Assembly (NCBI GenBank): GCA_022791635.1
Contig: JAAVZL010000038.1
Coordinates: forward strand, 62,001 to 126,000
Origin: Lachnospiraceae bacterium
Lineage (GTDB): Bacteria > Bacillota > Clostridia > Lachnospirales > Lachnospiraceae
Direction: 5' to 3'
Length of the DNA stretch: 64,000 bases
The position numbers and the translations under genes were made by a program. Every line of letters starts with the position of its first letter. The stretch's first letter is position 1. The notes beneath the pieces are model-generated. The model searched no databases. It saw only the letters and a list, made by a program, of their open reading frames with translations, and was not told the DNA's origin. Shown here in pieces: positions 53,890-62,978 of this stretch.

Positions 53890-54774
53890 ATGGTTATCAA
53901 CAAGCATTTAACCTTTTATATAAGAAACGGCTGGCCCACAAAGATCATGGATGCCGTCACGGCGGAAAGCCACATATTTTCACCAAACGATGAATTGAAT
54001 GCAGTAGACACCATCGGTGTCGGGCGGGTGATGGTGCGTGCCATGCGCTATTGGGGAAGCGCTCTGGGTATCATAGAAGAGTCAAAGGATGCAGCAGGAA
54101 TCACCCATACGCTGACGCCCCTTGGAAGGCAGTTCTACGAGAGAGATCCCTATTTTCAGAGAAAGGGGTCTCTTTGGCTTCTACATCGAAATCTGGCGCG
54201 GAATAAAGACTCTGCCACAGCCTGGTACTGGGCTTTTAACGAATTTTCGGGAAAGGAATTTACCAAGGAAGAGTTTGTGGAGGTGTTTCAGGCCTACCTG
54301 ATGCACGAGCAGTTTGTCTGCAAAAAACCGGCTCTTGGAAAAGAGTTTGACTGTTTTAAAAACACTTATGTGAGCGAAAACAGATTTGATCTCAAGAAGA
54401 TCGTAGAAGAAGATACCATTCCTTTCTTTGCGCCTCTAGGTCTACTGGCTTACAAAGGAAACGGAAGCTTCCAAAAAGTGCCCACAAAAGCAAAGGATAT
54501 TTCCAAGGATGTCTTCTATTATGCCATTTTAAAGGACAACCAGGAGCTGCTTGGAGAGAATCAGCAGATAGGCATCGAACATCTGCTAGAGGAGCCGGGG
54601 CAGGTGGGCAGGTATTTCAACCTGTCCTATGTGGAGCTGCTGGAACTGTTGCAGCAGCTGGAGAATCGAAAGTACATTCGCCTTTTTCATAATTTTGGAA
54701 GCCGGTATATAGAGGTTTATCACACAGATTGTGACAGGATACTGAACCGATATTATACAAGAGCAGGAGAATAA
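53890..54774 (+). CDS. sspB: DUF4007 family protein, SspB-like
   Basis: A 294-residue soluble protein. LTFYIRNGWPTKIMDAV at the start, IGVGRVMVRAMRYWGSALG, HTLTPLGRQFYERDPYF and SLWLLHRNLAR form the DUF4007 core. DUF4007 proteins sit in single-strand phosphorothioation (Ssp) operons, where SspB is described as a nicking enzyme that works with SspA, SspC and SspD. I cannot point to a catalytic residue. It is followed six bases later by the large ATPase gene and is the first gene behind the promoter and palindrome. Confidence 0.78.
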   Translation: MVINKHLTFYIRNGWPTKIMDAVTAESHIFSPNDELNAVDTIGVGRVMVRAMRYWGSALGIIEESKDAAGITHTLTPLGRQFYERDPYFQRKGSLWLLHRNLARNKDSATAWYWAFNEFSGKEFTKEEFVEVFQAYLMHEQFVCKKPALGKEFDCFKNTYVSENRFDLKKIVEEDTIPFFAPLGLLAYKGNGSFQKVPTKAKDISKDVFYYAILKDNQELLGENQQIGIEHLLEEPGQVGRYFNLSYVELLELLQQLENRKYIRLFHNFGSRYIEVYHTDCDRILNRYYTRAGE

Positions 54775-54779
54775 TCAGG

Positions 54780-57700
54780 ATGTCTTATCAGGAGCTTATC
54801 TTGCAGGATGAGGAATTCACCTATTCCTCCAATATTCAATTTGATCTGGAAAATGATCGGAAGCTTGGGGGATTTATCCCCAATAAAGCAATGCTCTCTC
54901 TGCTGAGAGAATTTTTTGTGGATATTGTAAGGGAAAAATCAGAGTCCCATGCCAGAATCCTTTATGGGTCATACGGAACCGGAAAATCTCATTTTCTGAC
55001 CGTTTTGGCACAGCTGTTGGGAAAAGAGAAACTGAATGGAGAAGGGTATTCGTTCTTTTTAAAGCGTATTTTTGACTATGATCCTCACCTTGCCCATGAT
55101 ATTGAGGCTTTTGTAAAAGCAGAAGAGCGGCGGCCGTTTTTTATCGTTCCCATAGGGGCGGACTATGATGATTTTGATCGCTGTATCTATTTTTCCCTGC
55201 AAAGAGCACTGGAGCGGGCACAGATAAGAATGGAATTTAAGACCTTCTATGTGCAGGCATACGCTCTTTTGGAGCGGTGGGAGGCTTCCGGGGAGTCCAG
55301 AGAGCGGCTGGAAAGGGCATGTGAAATCCATGAAACAGAGATAGGAAGGCTGAAGGAAGCCCTAAGCTTTATGGAAGAAGGGTCTTCAGAGCTCTTTCGC
55401 CGTATTTTTTCGGAGGTTACCTTTGGAGCAGACTTTCTTTATGAAACGATCAACATCACGGAGGTGCTGGAGCAGGTAAATCAGCGGCTTACCGGTACAT
55501 ACAGCGGGATTGTTTTTATTTTTGATGAGTTTGGCAGATATATCGAGGACAGCATCAAAAATATACAGATTCTGTCCGTACAGCGGATTGCGGAATATTG
55601 TGATCATACCAGATGGAACAATCATATTATTTTGGTATCCCATCATGAGATTGCACAGTATACAAAGGGCTACGGAGAGTTTGTCCGGGACGAATGGAAG
55701 AAGGTGGAAGGCCGGTATCAATCCTTTTCTCTAAATGATAAGGACAAACAGTGCCTGACACTGCTCAAGCATATCTTAATCAAAAGGGAGCCTGCATGGA
55801 CCGAATTTCGGAAGCAGTATCAAAGGCAGCTTAACCAGATAGCATTGGACGTATTGGATTTTAAGGGTTATCTGGCAGAGGATCCGGAGCAGGAAAATTT
55901 TGCGGAGGCGTGTTTTCCCCTTCATCCTGTTTCTCTTTATGCACTGGATAAGCTTTCCCGGCGCGTGGCGCAGAATGAGAGAACCTTTTTTACTTATCTG
56001 GCAGGCCAGGGAGAGCATAGTCTGCGGCAGTTTTTGAGCATGCATGAGAAGAGCAGCTTCCGTTTTGTTGGACTGGACGAAATCTATGATTATTTTGAAC
56101 CCAGTATCCGTTCCGTTCAAAGCGACGCGGTTTATGAATGGTATCGGAAGCTTCAGGCAGCGCTGGCAAAGACAGAAAACGCAGCGGAAGCGAAGAGTAT
56201 AGAGGTTCGGGTTCTGAAAGGAATCGCACTCATCCATATTCTCCAGGAGGCAGACGTTCTGGCGGCGGATAAAAAAACGCTGCGTTCTGTGATTGATGCA
56301 AAAGCAGACGAGATTGACAGGACCTTGGACAGCTTATGCAGCAGGCGTGTGCTTAAATTTTTTGGGATTTATAATCGTTACGATTTTTATGATACAAGCA
56401 TTTTTGATCTGGATGCCTTGATTGCGGAAGAGACCGCCTATGTAAATGACGAGGCGATGCTTCAGATTATGAATGAGCAGCTGGTGGACTTTGTTCTGTA
56501 TCCTCAGAGATATAACCGGGATTATCGGATTTCGAGAGTATTGATTCCCGTATTTACCACGGTGGAGGAAGCAAAAACTTCGTCCTTTTCCGCTTCGCTT
56601 CCCTCCGTCTATGACGGCCTCATTCTGATGGTGATGGGGGATTCGGATACGGCAGAAGAGGAAACGGCTATGCTGTCCTGCAGAATCCCCCGCTCGATTG
56701 TGTGCTGCAGCAGAAGCTGCCAGGAGCTTAGGGAGGGGGTAAAAAGATATGCGGCCCTTCACTATCTGGAGCTGAATCAGGAACGCTACGTAAAGCAGGA
56801 TCCTACCTTTGCAGGGGAGCTTAAGTTCTGCAGAGAAAATCTGGAAGCGGAGATACATGCTCTCATGCATGCCTTTAGGACAAAGCTTGATCCGGACATT
56901 CTGATTTTTGTAAACGGAGAAAAGCAGAGGATCCAAAATGAGGAAGAGATGAGTGAGTGTGCAAGCGCTCTCATGTACCGGCATTTTTCAGAGACTTTGA
57001 TTGTAAATAATGAACTGCTGAATAAGAATACCATTACCTCCAGTATGATGACGGCCAAGAGAAATGCGGTGCGCTCTCTTTTGCGGGGAGAGGAGCCGGA
57101 GAATTATTATGGTCTTTCCTTTTTGTCGCCGGAATACATTTCTGTGCGCTCCGTTCTGGGGAAAAACGGATTTTACAGGGCGGCGGGAGAACTGGAGGAA
57201 AACTGTCTTTTGGACGGAAGAATGCCCCAGCGCCAGGTGGAGGAGCTGCTAAACCAAATGGTACGGAAGGCGAAAGAAGGGGCAATTTCCGCAGAAACGC
57301 TTCTTACGTCTCTGAAAAATCCTCCCTTTGGCCTGCGGGAAGGGTATCTTTCCCTGCTTCTGGCATACTGGCTTGCTCCGTATCAGGATTCACTTTTGAT
57401 TAGCAGCCATGGAACAGAGCAGGAGCTGACGGCGGAGCTGTTTGAGGAGCTGGTGAAAAGGCCCCGGGATTTTGAGGTTTCCATATGCTTCTGGTCGTCG
57501 GAGCAGCAAGATTATCTGGAGCAGCTGGAGGAACTGTTTTCCCCTTACCTTCATGAGGAGTTGGTGAGAAAGAACCGGCTAAAAGGGATTTATGAGGCGA
57601 TGCTGCTGCACTATAAGTCTATATCCAGATTTTCCCGGGTGACAGAGCAGTATCTTTCTGAACCGAGTAAGAAATACAGAAGCCTATTGGATAAAAGCTG

Positions 57701-58352
57701 CACGAACTATTCAACGTTTTTATTTGAGCGTATGCGCACGCTGGCCGATGATTATGTATCCCTGTCAGAAATGATTCGGAATGTAAAAGAAGAGCTGGAT
57801 CGATTTGACGAAAAATTGGAAGGATATATGGAAGCAGAGGTAAGAAGCGCTTTTGGGCTTCCTGCAGAGGGCTCCCTGGCCAAGGCCCTGTTGGAGCTGT
57901 ATGAAAACGGCTGGAAGCAGAAAAGAACAAAAGCCTTTGACTATTATACCAATGTGGTTCTGGAGCTTATAGGGAAGCTTTCCGGAAAAGAGGGGAGGAA
58001 AGAAATCCTTTCGCAAATGTCAAAAGGCTTAACAGGCTTTGAGATTTCCTATTGGAATGACGGACAGCAGCGTGAATTTACAGACAGACTGCAGGAGGTA
58101 TATGAAAAGCTGGAGCAGTATCGTGCATCAGAGGTCCTGCAGGAAAACGAGTCCAGGCTTGTTCTGACATCTCCTGACGGAAAGGAATATTCTCTGGTGG
58201 TGGAACAGGCAGAGTTTTCGGAGCTTGGAAGGGTCATGAAAAATAAGATGGACGCCACATTGCAGAACTTCGGACAGGCGGTGTCCTATGAAGAGAAACT
58301 TTCGGTGCTGCTGTCCCTTCTAAAGGATATGGTTCATGCAGACGAGAGGTGA
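54780..58352 (+). CDS. sspC: Large P-loop ATPase, SspC-like
   Basis: A 1190-residue protein. Walker A GSYGTGKSH lies at about residues 62-70, Walker B IVFIFDEFGRY around D249/E250, and ILVSHHEI may act as a sensor region. The large remainder is helical and Leu/Glu-rich, ending in a coiled-coil-like stretch. Large ATPases between DUF4007 and the PAPS-reductase-like gene are the SspC component in Ssp systems. BREX BrxC proteins have a similar size and P-loop, but no other BREX gene is present. The next gene is six bases away. Confidence 0.75.
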   Translation: MSYQELILQDEEFTYSSNIQFDLENDRKLGGFIPNKAMLSLLREFFVDIVREKSESHARILYGSYGTGKSHFLTVLAQLLGKEKLNGEGYSFFLKRIFDYDPHLAHDIEAFVKAEERRPFFIVPIGADYDDFDRCIYFSLQRALERAQIRMEFKTFYVQAYALLERWEASGESRERLERACEIHETEIGRLKEALSFMEEGSSELFRRIFSEVTFGADFLYETINITEVLEQVNQRLTGTYSGIVFIFDEFGRYIEDSIKNIQILSVQRIAEYCDHTRWNNHIILVSHHEIAQYTKGYGEFVRDEWKKVEGRYQSFSLNDKDKQCLTLLKHILIKREPAWTEFRKQYQRQLNQIALDVLDFKGYLAEDPEQENFAEACFPLHPVSLYALDKLSRRVAQNERTFFTYLAGQGEHSLRQFLSMHEKSSFRFVGLDEIYDYFEPSIRSVQSDAVYEWYRKLQAALAKTENAAEAKSIEVRVLKGIALIHILQEADVLAADKKTLRSVIDAKADEIDRTLDSLCSRRVLKFFGIYNRYDFYDTSIFDLDALIAEETAYVNDEAMLQIMNEQLVDFVLYPQRYNRDYRISRVLIPVFTTVEEAKTSSFSASLPSVYDGLILMVMGDSDTAEEETAMLSCRIPRSIVCCSRSCQELREGVKRYAALHYLELNQERYVKQDPTFAGELKFCRENLEAEIHALMHAFRTKLDPDILIFVNGEKQRIQNEEEMSECASALMYRHFSETLIVNNELLNKNTITSSMMTAKRNAVRSLLRGEEPENYYGLSFLSPEYISVRSVLGKNGFYRAAGELEENCLLDGRMPQRQVEELLNQMVRKAKEGAISAETLLTSLKNPPFGLREGYLSLLLAYWLAPYQDSLLISSHGTEQELTAELFEELVKRPRDFEVSICFWSSEQQDYLEQLEELFSPYLHEELVRKNRLKGIYEAMLLHYKSISRFSRVTEQYLSEPSKKYRSLLDKSCTNYSTFLFERMRTLADDYVSLSEMIRNVKEELDRFDEKLEGYMEAEVRSAFGLPAEGSLAKALLELYENGWKQKRTKAFDYYTNVVLELIGKLSGKEGRKEILSQMSKGLTGFEISYWNDGQQREFTDRLQEVYEKLEQYRASEVLQENESRLVLTSPDGKEYSLVVEQAEFSELGRVMKNKMDATLQNFGQAVSYEEKLSVLLSLLKDMVHADER

Positions 58353-58358
58353 ACGAAT

Positions 58359-60023
58359 ATGGTTTACTGGTGCCAACACTGCCGGATTCCGGTGTTTGGA
58401 AGAGAAAAATGCCCCATCTGCCATGGGAAAGTAAGACAGATTTCCAGAACAGGGATCTGCACCCCGGTATTTTTACAGGAAAAAAAGCTGCTGTCTCTTA
58501 TCTGGGAGGATCCGGTAAGGGACAAGTCTGTCTGGTATCTGGGAGGCGGAAACTATCTGGTAGAAGGAGCGCCCAGAAGACTTCCTCTGGGGGAATTTTA
58601 TAAGAATAAGAAGCATCTGAAAGCGGCCGAAAAATTGCGGGGGGACTTGAAGCAGAAGGATAAGCTTCCGGATCAGGAGCTGTTTCTGGCGGCAAACGAG
58701 CTTTATCTCAAGGAACTTGTTTATGAGGCGGAAGCCTACGTGCAGAGAGTCTATGAAAAATATGCAAAAGACCCGGAGCATCCTTATATGCCCACGGTTT
58801 CCTTTTCCGGAGGAAAGGACTCCACGGCTGTCAGCCGCCTGGTAAGGAACGCACTGAAGACAGAGCGCATCCTTCACTATTTCGGAGACACCACCCTGGA
58901 ATTTCCGGATACCTACCGGTATGTGAACGAAGTATTCCGCCAGGAGAATCCATTTACGCCCTTGCTTCCGGGCGAGACAGAAAATGATTTTTATAAATTG
59001 TGCAAGGTCTTCGGACCCCCCAGTAAGTTTGAACGTTGGTGTTGTACCATTTTCAAGACCAGTAATTTAAATACGGAGCTTAAGAATTTGGAGGGGGGCA
59101 GCCTTTCCTTCCTTGGAATTCGCCGCAGCGAGTCAAAGGAACGCCAGAATTATGAAAGGACTCAGGCAGATTCCAAAATCGGCTCCCAAATCAATGCCAT
59201 GCCCTTAATTGACTGGAAGGATTGCGATATATGGCTGTATCTTTTGCACAACGACCTGGCGTTTAATGAAGTATACCGCTATGGCTATAAGCGGGTAGGC
59301 TGCTTTTGCTGTCCCAATAATTCCGACTGGTCCGCTATGCTCACGGAAATTTATTATCCGGAGCTGTCTAGGGGATGGAAAAAGGTCCTCTATGATTTTG
59401 CCGGGAAGACCGGAAAGACAGACGCCGAGGAGTATGTAGAGACCGGAAAATGGAGGGCAAGAAGAGGGGCAAGCGGGCTGGAAGAAAGAAACGTGTCCCT
59501 GGTGGATACCTCCTGCAATTTGTCGGATCGCGCCAGGAATATCTTGATTCATAAAAAGATATCTGAGGACATTCTGGAATTTTTTAAGCCCTTTGGAAAG
59601 CTGGAGGTATTTGAAAAAGGAAACGAGGTGTCTGTTACAGTCCGGGAGCAGGAAATTCGGGAGGCAGACGGAAGCGTCCTCTTTCCGGAGCGAAAGCTCT
59701 GCGAACTGATTCTCACGTATGGGACTAAGGTGATAAAGGTTCTTCCGGAAAAAGGAATCGATCCTTTGCTGTTGGTGAATCGTATCAAATGCCAGATGAG
59801 AAAGTATCAGTTTTGCATCCGCTGTACGGCCTGCGACTCGGTCTGTCCTTACGGAGCGATTACAACCTCCGGGGAAAACCGGTATCAGATTGAGGAAAGC
59901 AGGTGCAAGCAGAATCTTCACGCATGCGCCAAGTGTATTGCCAAATTTTACAATGGATGTATCACCTGCCAGGTATTGGCAGGAAAAAAGAATCTTTCTC
60001 CGGATGAAAATAAGGACATGTAG
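58359..60023 (+). CDS. sspD: PAPS reductase/DndC-like PP-loop enzyme with zinc ribbon and ferredoxin domain, SspD-like
   Basis: A 554-residue three-part protein. The N-terminus has a four-cysteine ribbon (C5, C8, C18, C21). The centre is an ATP pyrophosphatase/PAPS reductase domain with SGGKDST at ~150-156, HYFGDTTLEFPDTY, the cysteines of ERWCCTIFK, and RVGCFCCPN, an arrangement known from iron-sulfur DndC-type enzymes. The C-terminus (~487-540) is a ferredoxin-like region with CIRCTACDSVCPYG and further paired cysteines. In phosphorothioation this enzyme is thought to adenylate DNA and insert sulfur. Longer than a minimal DndC, the added domains suggest on-board electron transfer. The desulfurase gene follows 18 bases later. 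Confidence 0.82.
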   Translation: MVYWCQHCRIPVFGREKCPICHGKVRQISRTGICTPVFLQEKKLLSLIWEDPVRDKSVWYLGGGNYLVEGAPRRLPLGEFYKNKKHLKAAEKLRGDLKQKDKLPDQELFLAANELYLKELVYEAEAYVQRVYEKYAKDPEHPYMPTVSFSGGKDSTAVSRLVRNALKTERILHYFGDTTLEFPDTYRYVNEVFRQENPFTPLLPGETENDFYKLCKVFGPPSKFERWCCTIFKTSNLNTELKNLEGGSLSFLGIRRSESKERQNYERTQADSKIGSQINAMPLIDWKDCDIWLYLLHNDLAFNEVYRYGYKRVGCFCCPNNSDWSAMLTEIYYPELSRGWKKVLYDFAGKTGKTDAEEYVETGKWRARRGASGLEERNVSLVDTSCNLSDRARNILIHKKISEDILEFFKPFGKLEVFEKGNEVSVTVREQEIREADGSVLFPERKLCELILTYGTKVIKVLPEKGIDPLLLVNRIKCQMRKYQFCIRCTACDSVCPYGAITTSGENRYQIEESRCKQNLHACAKCIAKFYNGCITCQVLAGKKNLSPDENKDM

Positions 60024-60040
60024 GAGCGGAAAGGAGTGGC

Positions 60041-61183
60041 ATGATTTACTTCGACAATGCGGCAACCTCGAGAAGAAAGCCAGAGTGTGTGTATGAGTCC
60101 TATCTCCGGTATGCAAAGGAGATCGGCGTCAGTCCCGGGCGGGGGAGCTATGCTCTGGGGATCACGGCTTCCCGGATGCTTTATCAATGCCGGAAAACGG
60201 TGGCGGAATTTTTCGGAATTCCGGATTCTTCCGGTGTGGTATTTACCAAAAATTCGACTGAGGCAATCAATCTGTTCCTGAACGGTTATCTGGAGAATGG
60301 GGACCATGTGATTCTCAGTCCCTTTGAGCATAATGCGGTATTTCGCCCTCTTCATTATCTGAAAGAAAAAGGGAGGATTGATTACACCGTATTGCCGGAG
60401 TGTGTTTTCTATGAGAGTATCGATGAGATAGAAACCTTTCTTAAGCCCAATACCCGCTTGGGTGTATTTACCTTGGCAAGCAACCTTACGGGACAGATTG
60501 TTTTTTCCCGGAGGATAGCCGAACGTTTAAAGAAGCGTGGAATTGAGGTTTTTGTAGACGCTTCTCAGGGGGCCGGAAAGCTGTTTCCTCATATGACCGC
60601 AGAGAGAATCGACTATCTGGCTTTTACGGGGCATAAAGATTTATTGGGACTTCCGGGAGTGGGGGGCCTGTGCTCCCGAAAGGACTTAAGAATCCCGCCG
60701 CTTATTCAGGGGGGAACCGGAATCCGCGGCGACAGCTATACCAACCCGGATATTTATCCGGATGCCTATGAAGCCGGCACCTTAAATATGCCGGCAATTT
60801 GGGCGCTGAAGAGTGCGCTGGAATATCTTGGGGAGCATAGGGAAGAGATTTTGGAGAAGGAGCAAAAGCTTACAAAAGAGCTGATTGCTTCCTTGGGAAA
60901 ATTGCCGCAGACGGAGCTTTTTCGTGTGGAAAGGGAGCGTGTTTCAACATGCTGCTTTCGCATCAGGGGCCAGAGAACCGATGAGGTGGTGAAGGAGCTG
61001 AGTCGTCGGGATATCTGTGTGAGAGGCGGTGTGCACTGTGCTGTTTTGGCACATGAGACACTTGGAACCTTGGAGACAGGAACGGTCCGCGTCAGCTTAA
61101 ACCATTGGAATACGCAGGAGGAAATTCAGAGCTTTTTCACTGCTTTAAAGGAGATGACAGCAGATGTACCTGATATTTTATAA
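60041..61183 (+). CDS. sspA: Cysteine desulfurase, SspA/DndA-like (class V aminotransferase fold)
   Basis: A 380-residue PLP enzyme. MIYFDNAATSRRKPE is the family start, HNAVFRPL and DASQGAGK bind the cofactor, K199 in FTGHKDLLGLPG is the Schiff-base lysine, and C333 in RGGVHCAVLAHETLGT is in the position of the catalytic cysteine. It would take sulfur from L-cysteine and hand it to the PP-loop enzyme. The sequence is closest to the class V proteins that occur beside DUF3343 proteins in Clostridia, not to NifS/IscS housekeeping enzymes. The last 20 bases overlap the DUF3343 gene. Confidence 0.85.
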   Translation: MIYFDNAATSRRKPECVYESYLRYAKEIGVSPGRGSYALGITASRMLYQCRKTVAEFFGIPDSSGVVFTKNSTEAINLFLNGYLENGDHVILSPFEHNAVFRPLHYLKEKGRIDYTVLPECVFYESIDEIETFLKPNTRLGVFTLASNLTGQIVFSRRIAERLKKRGIEVFVDASQGAGKLFPHMTAERIDYLAFTGHKDLLGLPGVGGLCSRKDLRIPPLIQGGTGIRGDSYTNPDIYPDAYEAGTLNMPAIWALKSALEYLGEHREEILEKEQKLTKELIASLGKLPQTELFRVERERVSTCCFRIRGQRTDEVVKELSRRDICVRGGVHCAVLAHETLGTLETGTVRVSLNHWNTQEEIQSFFTALKEMTADVPDIL

Positions 61184-61358
61184 AACAAATGATGTGTTTG
61201 CGGCAGAAGAGCTTCTGCAGGCAGAAGGCATTGCGGAAGAAGTTGTGCCGACTCCGGTACAGGATAAGGCTTACTGCGGTGTCTGCCTTAAAATAAGCAA
61301 AGAGAATTGGGAACAGGTAAAGGAGCTGCTTTGTGAATTGGAATATCAGGCGGTTTGA
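61164..61358 (+). CDS. DUF3343 putative sulfur/selenium carrier protein
   Basis: A 64-residue protein. FYKTNDVFAAEELLQAEGI followed by VVPTPVQDKAYCGVCLKI matches DUF3343, a small ferredoxin-like fold family proposed to carry sulfur or selenium. Here the conserved cysteine is present and doubled (C38 and C41). The gene starts within the end of the desulfurase gene behind AAGGAGAT, so the two proteins are probably made together. A role in passing persulfide sulfur from the desulfurase to the SspD-like enzyme is an attractive inference. Confidence 0.78.
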   Translation: MYLIFYKTNDVFAAEELLQAEGIAEEVVPTPVQDKAYCGVCLKISKENWEQVKELLCELEYQAV

Positions 61359-61393
61359 GACGGCCGTCCCTGGAGGGACAGGGGGACAATAGA

Positions 61394-62848
61394 ATGGAGC
61401 ATTCTGTTATGGTACAAAAACCCTGTCTGCCGGAAGGGGTGGAATTACACGATTATCAGAAAAAGGCCATAGAAAACTGGGCTTCCTTCGGATACCGGGG
61501 AGTTTTTGACATGGCAACCGGAACGGGAAAGACGTATACAGGTCTGGGAGCGATGGTGCGCTTGTTTGAGGATCAGAACAGACTTGCCGCAGTGGTGGTA
61601 TGTCCTTACCAGCATCTGGTAGAACAGTGGGCAGAGGATATCCGGCGCTTTCGGATAAAGCCGGTCATAGGATATGGGGCGTCTGCCCAAAAGGGGTGGA
61701 GAGAGCGCCTTAAGAATCAGATCCTGGATTTTCATCTTGGAATTCGAAAGGTATTCTGCTTTGTCACTACAAATGCCACCTTTGCCACTGCATTTGTTCA
61801 GGAGCAGTTAAAGAATATAGACAGTGAGCTGCTGCTTTTGGCAGATGAAGCGCACAATTTGGGCTCCGAACAGTTAAGCCGGATGTTACATGAGGCAGTG
61901 CCCTATCGTCTGGCTTTGTCCGCAACCCTGGAACGCTTCCGGGACCCGGCGGGCACAGAGCTTTTGTATCAATATTTCGGAAAAAAGTGTATCGAGTATG
62001 GTCTGGCACAGGCTATCAGAGAGAAAAAGCTGACTCCCTATTACTATTATCCCAGGCCGGTATGTCTGACAGAGGAAGAGCTGGAGGGATACCGGGACTT
62101 ATCCGAAAAAATTGTCAGGCAATACCGGGGAATGAATAACGGAGTGATGGAGATTACGGATCTTGGGAAAAAGTTCTTGATTGAGCGTTCCAGGATTGTG
62201 GCAGGGGCTTCGGGGAAGATGAAGCTTTTAAAAGAACTGATGAGCCCTTATCAGGAAGACGCTCATATTCTCGTCTACTGCGGGGCTACAAGGGAGTACC
62301 GCTTGTCAGAGGATGAGCGTGATATACAGGGAGAGCGTCAGATTGTGGCAGTTTCCAAAATGCTGGGAAAAGAGCTGGGAATGAAGGTGGTACACTTTAC
62401 CTCCCGGGAATCGCGAGAAGAGCGCAGGCGGATCATAGAGGGATTTCAAAATGGGGATCCGTATCAGGCAATTATCGCCATCAAGTGCCTGGACGAGGGG
62501 GTGAATATTCCCGGAATTAAGACAGCCTTTCTTCTGGCAAGCAGCGCAAATCCCAAGGAATACATTCAGAGAAGGGGTCGTGTGCTCAGAAAGGCGCCAG
62601 GGAAGCATTTTGCAGTTATCTATGATTTTGTAACGCTTCCGGGGTCTTTGGAGAAACGGCGGAACCGGGCGGAGATCTCACAGGCAGAGCTTACATTGGT
62701 AAAGAAGGAAATTTTGCGGATACAGGAATTTGGAGAGCTCTCGGAAAATCCCTCCGAGGCAGATCGGTTAGTGAAAAGAATCGTGTCCGCGTATGGATTG
62801 GATCAAATGGGAGGAGGGCCGGATATCCATGAACGAACATTTGGATGA
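61394..62848 (+). CDS. Superfamily 2 DEAD/DEAH-type helicase
   Basis: A 484-residue helicase. ATGTGKT (41-47) is motif I, LLADEAHN near residue 150 motif II, ALSATLER motif III, EGVNIPGIKTAFLL motif V and QRRGRVLR motif VI. It resembles the ResIII/type III-like translocases of defence systems and lacks a fused nuclease. ATG 61394 is preferred to TTG 61355 because a G-rich site precedes it by eight bases and the longer start overlaps the DUF3343 stop. Its 3' end overlaps the 49-aa ORF by 20 bases. It may translocate on DNA during modification or interference. Confidence 0.82.
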   Translation: MEHSVMVQKPCLPEGVELHDYQKKAIENWASFGYRGVFDMATGTGKTYTGLGAMVRLFEDQNRLAAVVVCPYQHLVEQWAEDIRRFRIKPVIGYGASAQKGWRERLKNQILDFHLGIRKVFCFVTTNATFATAFVQEQLKNIDSELLLLADEAHNLGSEQLSRMLHEAVPYRLALSATLERFRDPAGTELLYQYFGKKCIEYGLAQAIREKKLTPYYYYPRPVCLTEEELEGYRDLSEKIVRQYRGMNNGVMEITDLGKKFLIERSRIVAGASGKMKLLKELMSPYQEDAHILVYCGATREYRLSEDERDIQGERQIVAVSKMLGKELGMKVVHFTSRESREERRRIIEGFQNGDPYQAIIAIKCLDEGVNIPGIKTAFLLASSANPKEYIQRRGRVLRKAPGKHFAVIYDFVTLPGSLEKRRNRAEISQAELTLVKKEILRIQEFGELSENPSEADRLVKRIVSAYGLDQMGGGPDIHERTFG

Positions 62849-62978
62849 GAGAAAATTAAATTCAATCAAGGTGAAGATTATTGAGCTGGAAAAGGATAAC
62901 ATTATCCGCAGAAAGACCAATGACGCCATGGTGGAGACAATACGCAAGTATATTGAAAAGGTGGTCGATGGAAGATGA
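62829..62978 (+). CDS. Small 49-aa protein between the helicase and DndD-like genes
   Basis: A short ORF, mostly charged, predicted helical (KLNSIKVKIIELEKDN...MVETIRKYIEKVV). The strong GGAGGAGGG (62810-62818) lies about eleven bases before ATG 62829, and the stop overlaps the next ATG (ATGA), so translation coupling favours a real gene. I do not recognise the family. The Lys/Glu pattern suggests a helical bundle or coiled-coil adaptor for the helicase or the DndD-like ATPase. Confidence 0.55.
   Translation: MNEHLDERKLNSIKVKIIELEKDNIIRRKTNDAMVETIRKYIEKVVDGR

Noticed and set aside
56334..56984. 216-codon minus-strand open frame
   Set aside because: It is antisense to the SspC-like ATPase, with no recognisable domain.
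54780..58352. BrxC of a BREX system
   Set aside because: Size and P-loop are similar, but no PglX methylase, PglZ or BrxL-type gene is near, and DUF4007 plus DndC- and DndA-like genes point to phosphorothioation.
59205..60116. 303-codon open frame on the minus strand
   Set aside because: It lies opposite the SspD-like and desulfurase genes, which have clear family motifs. It has no motif of its own and no ribosome binding site.
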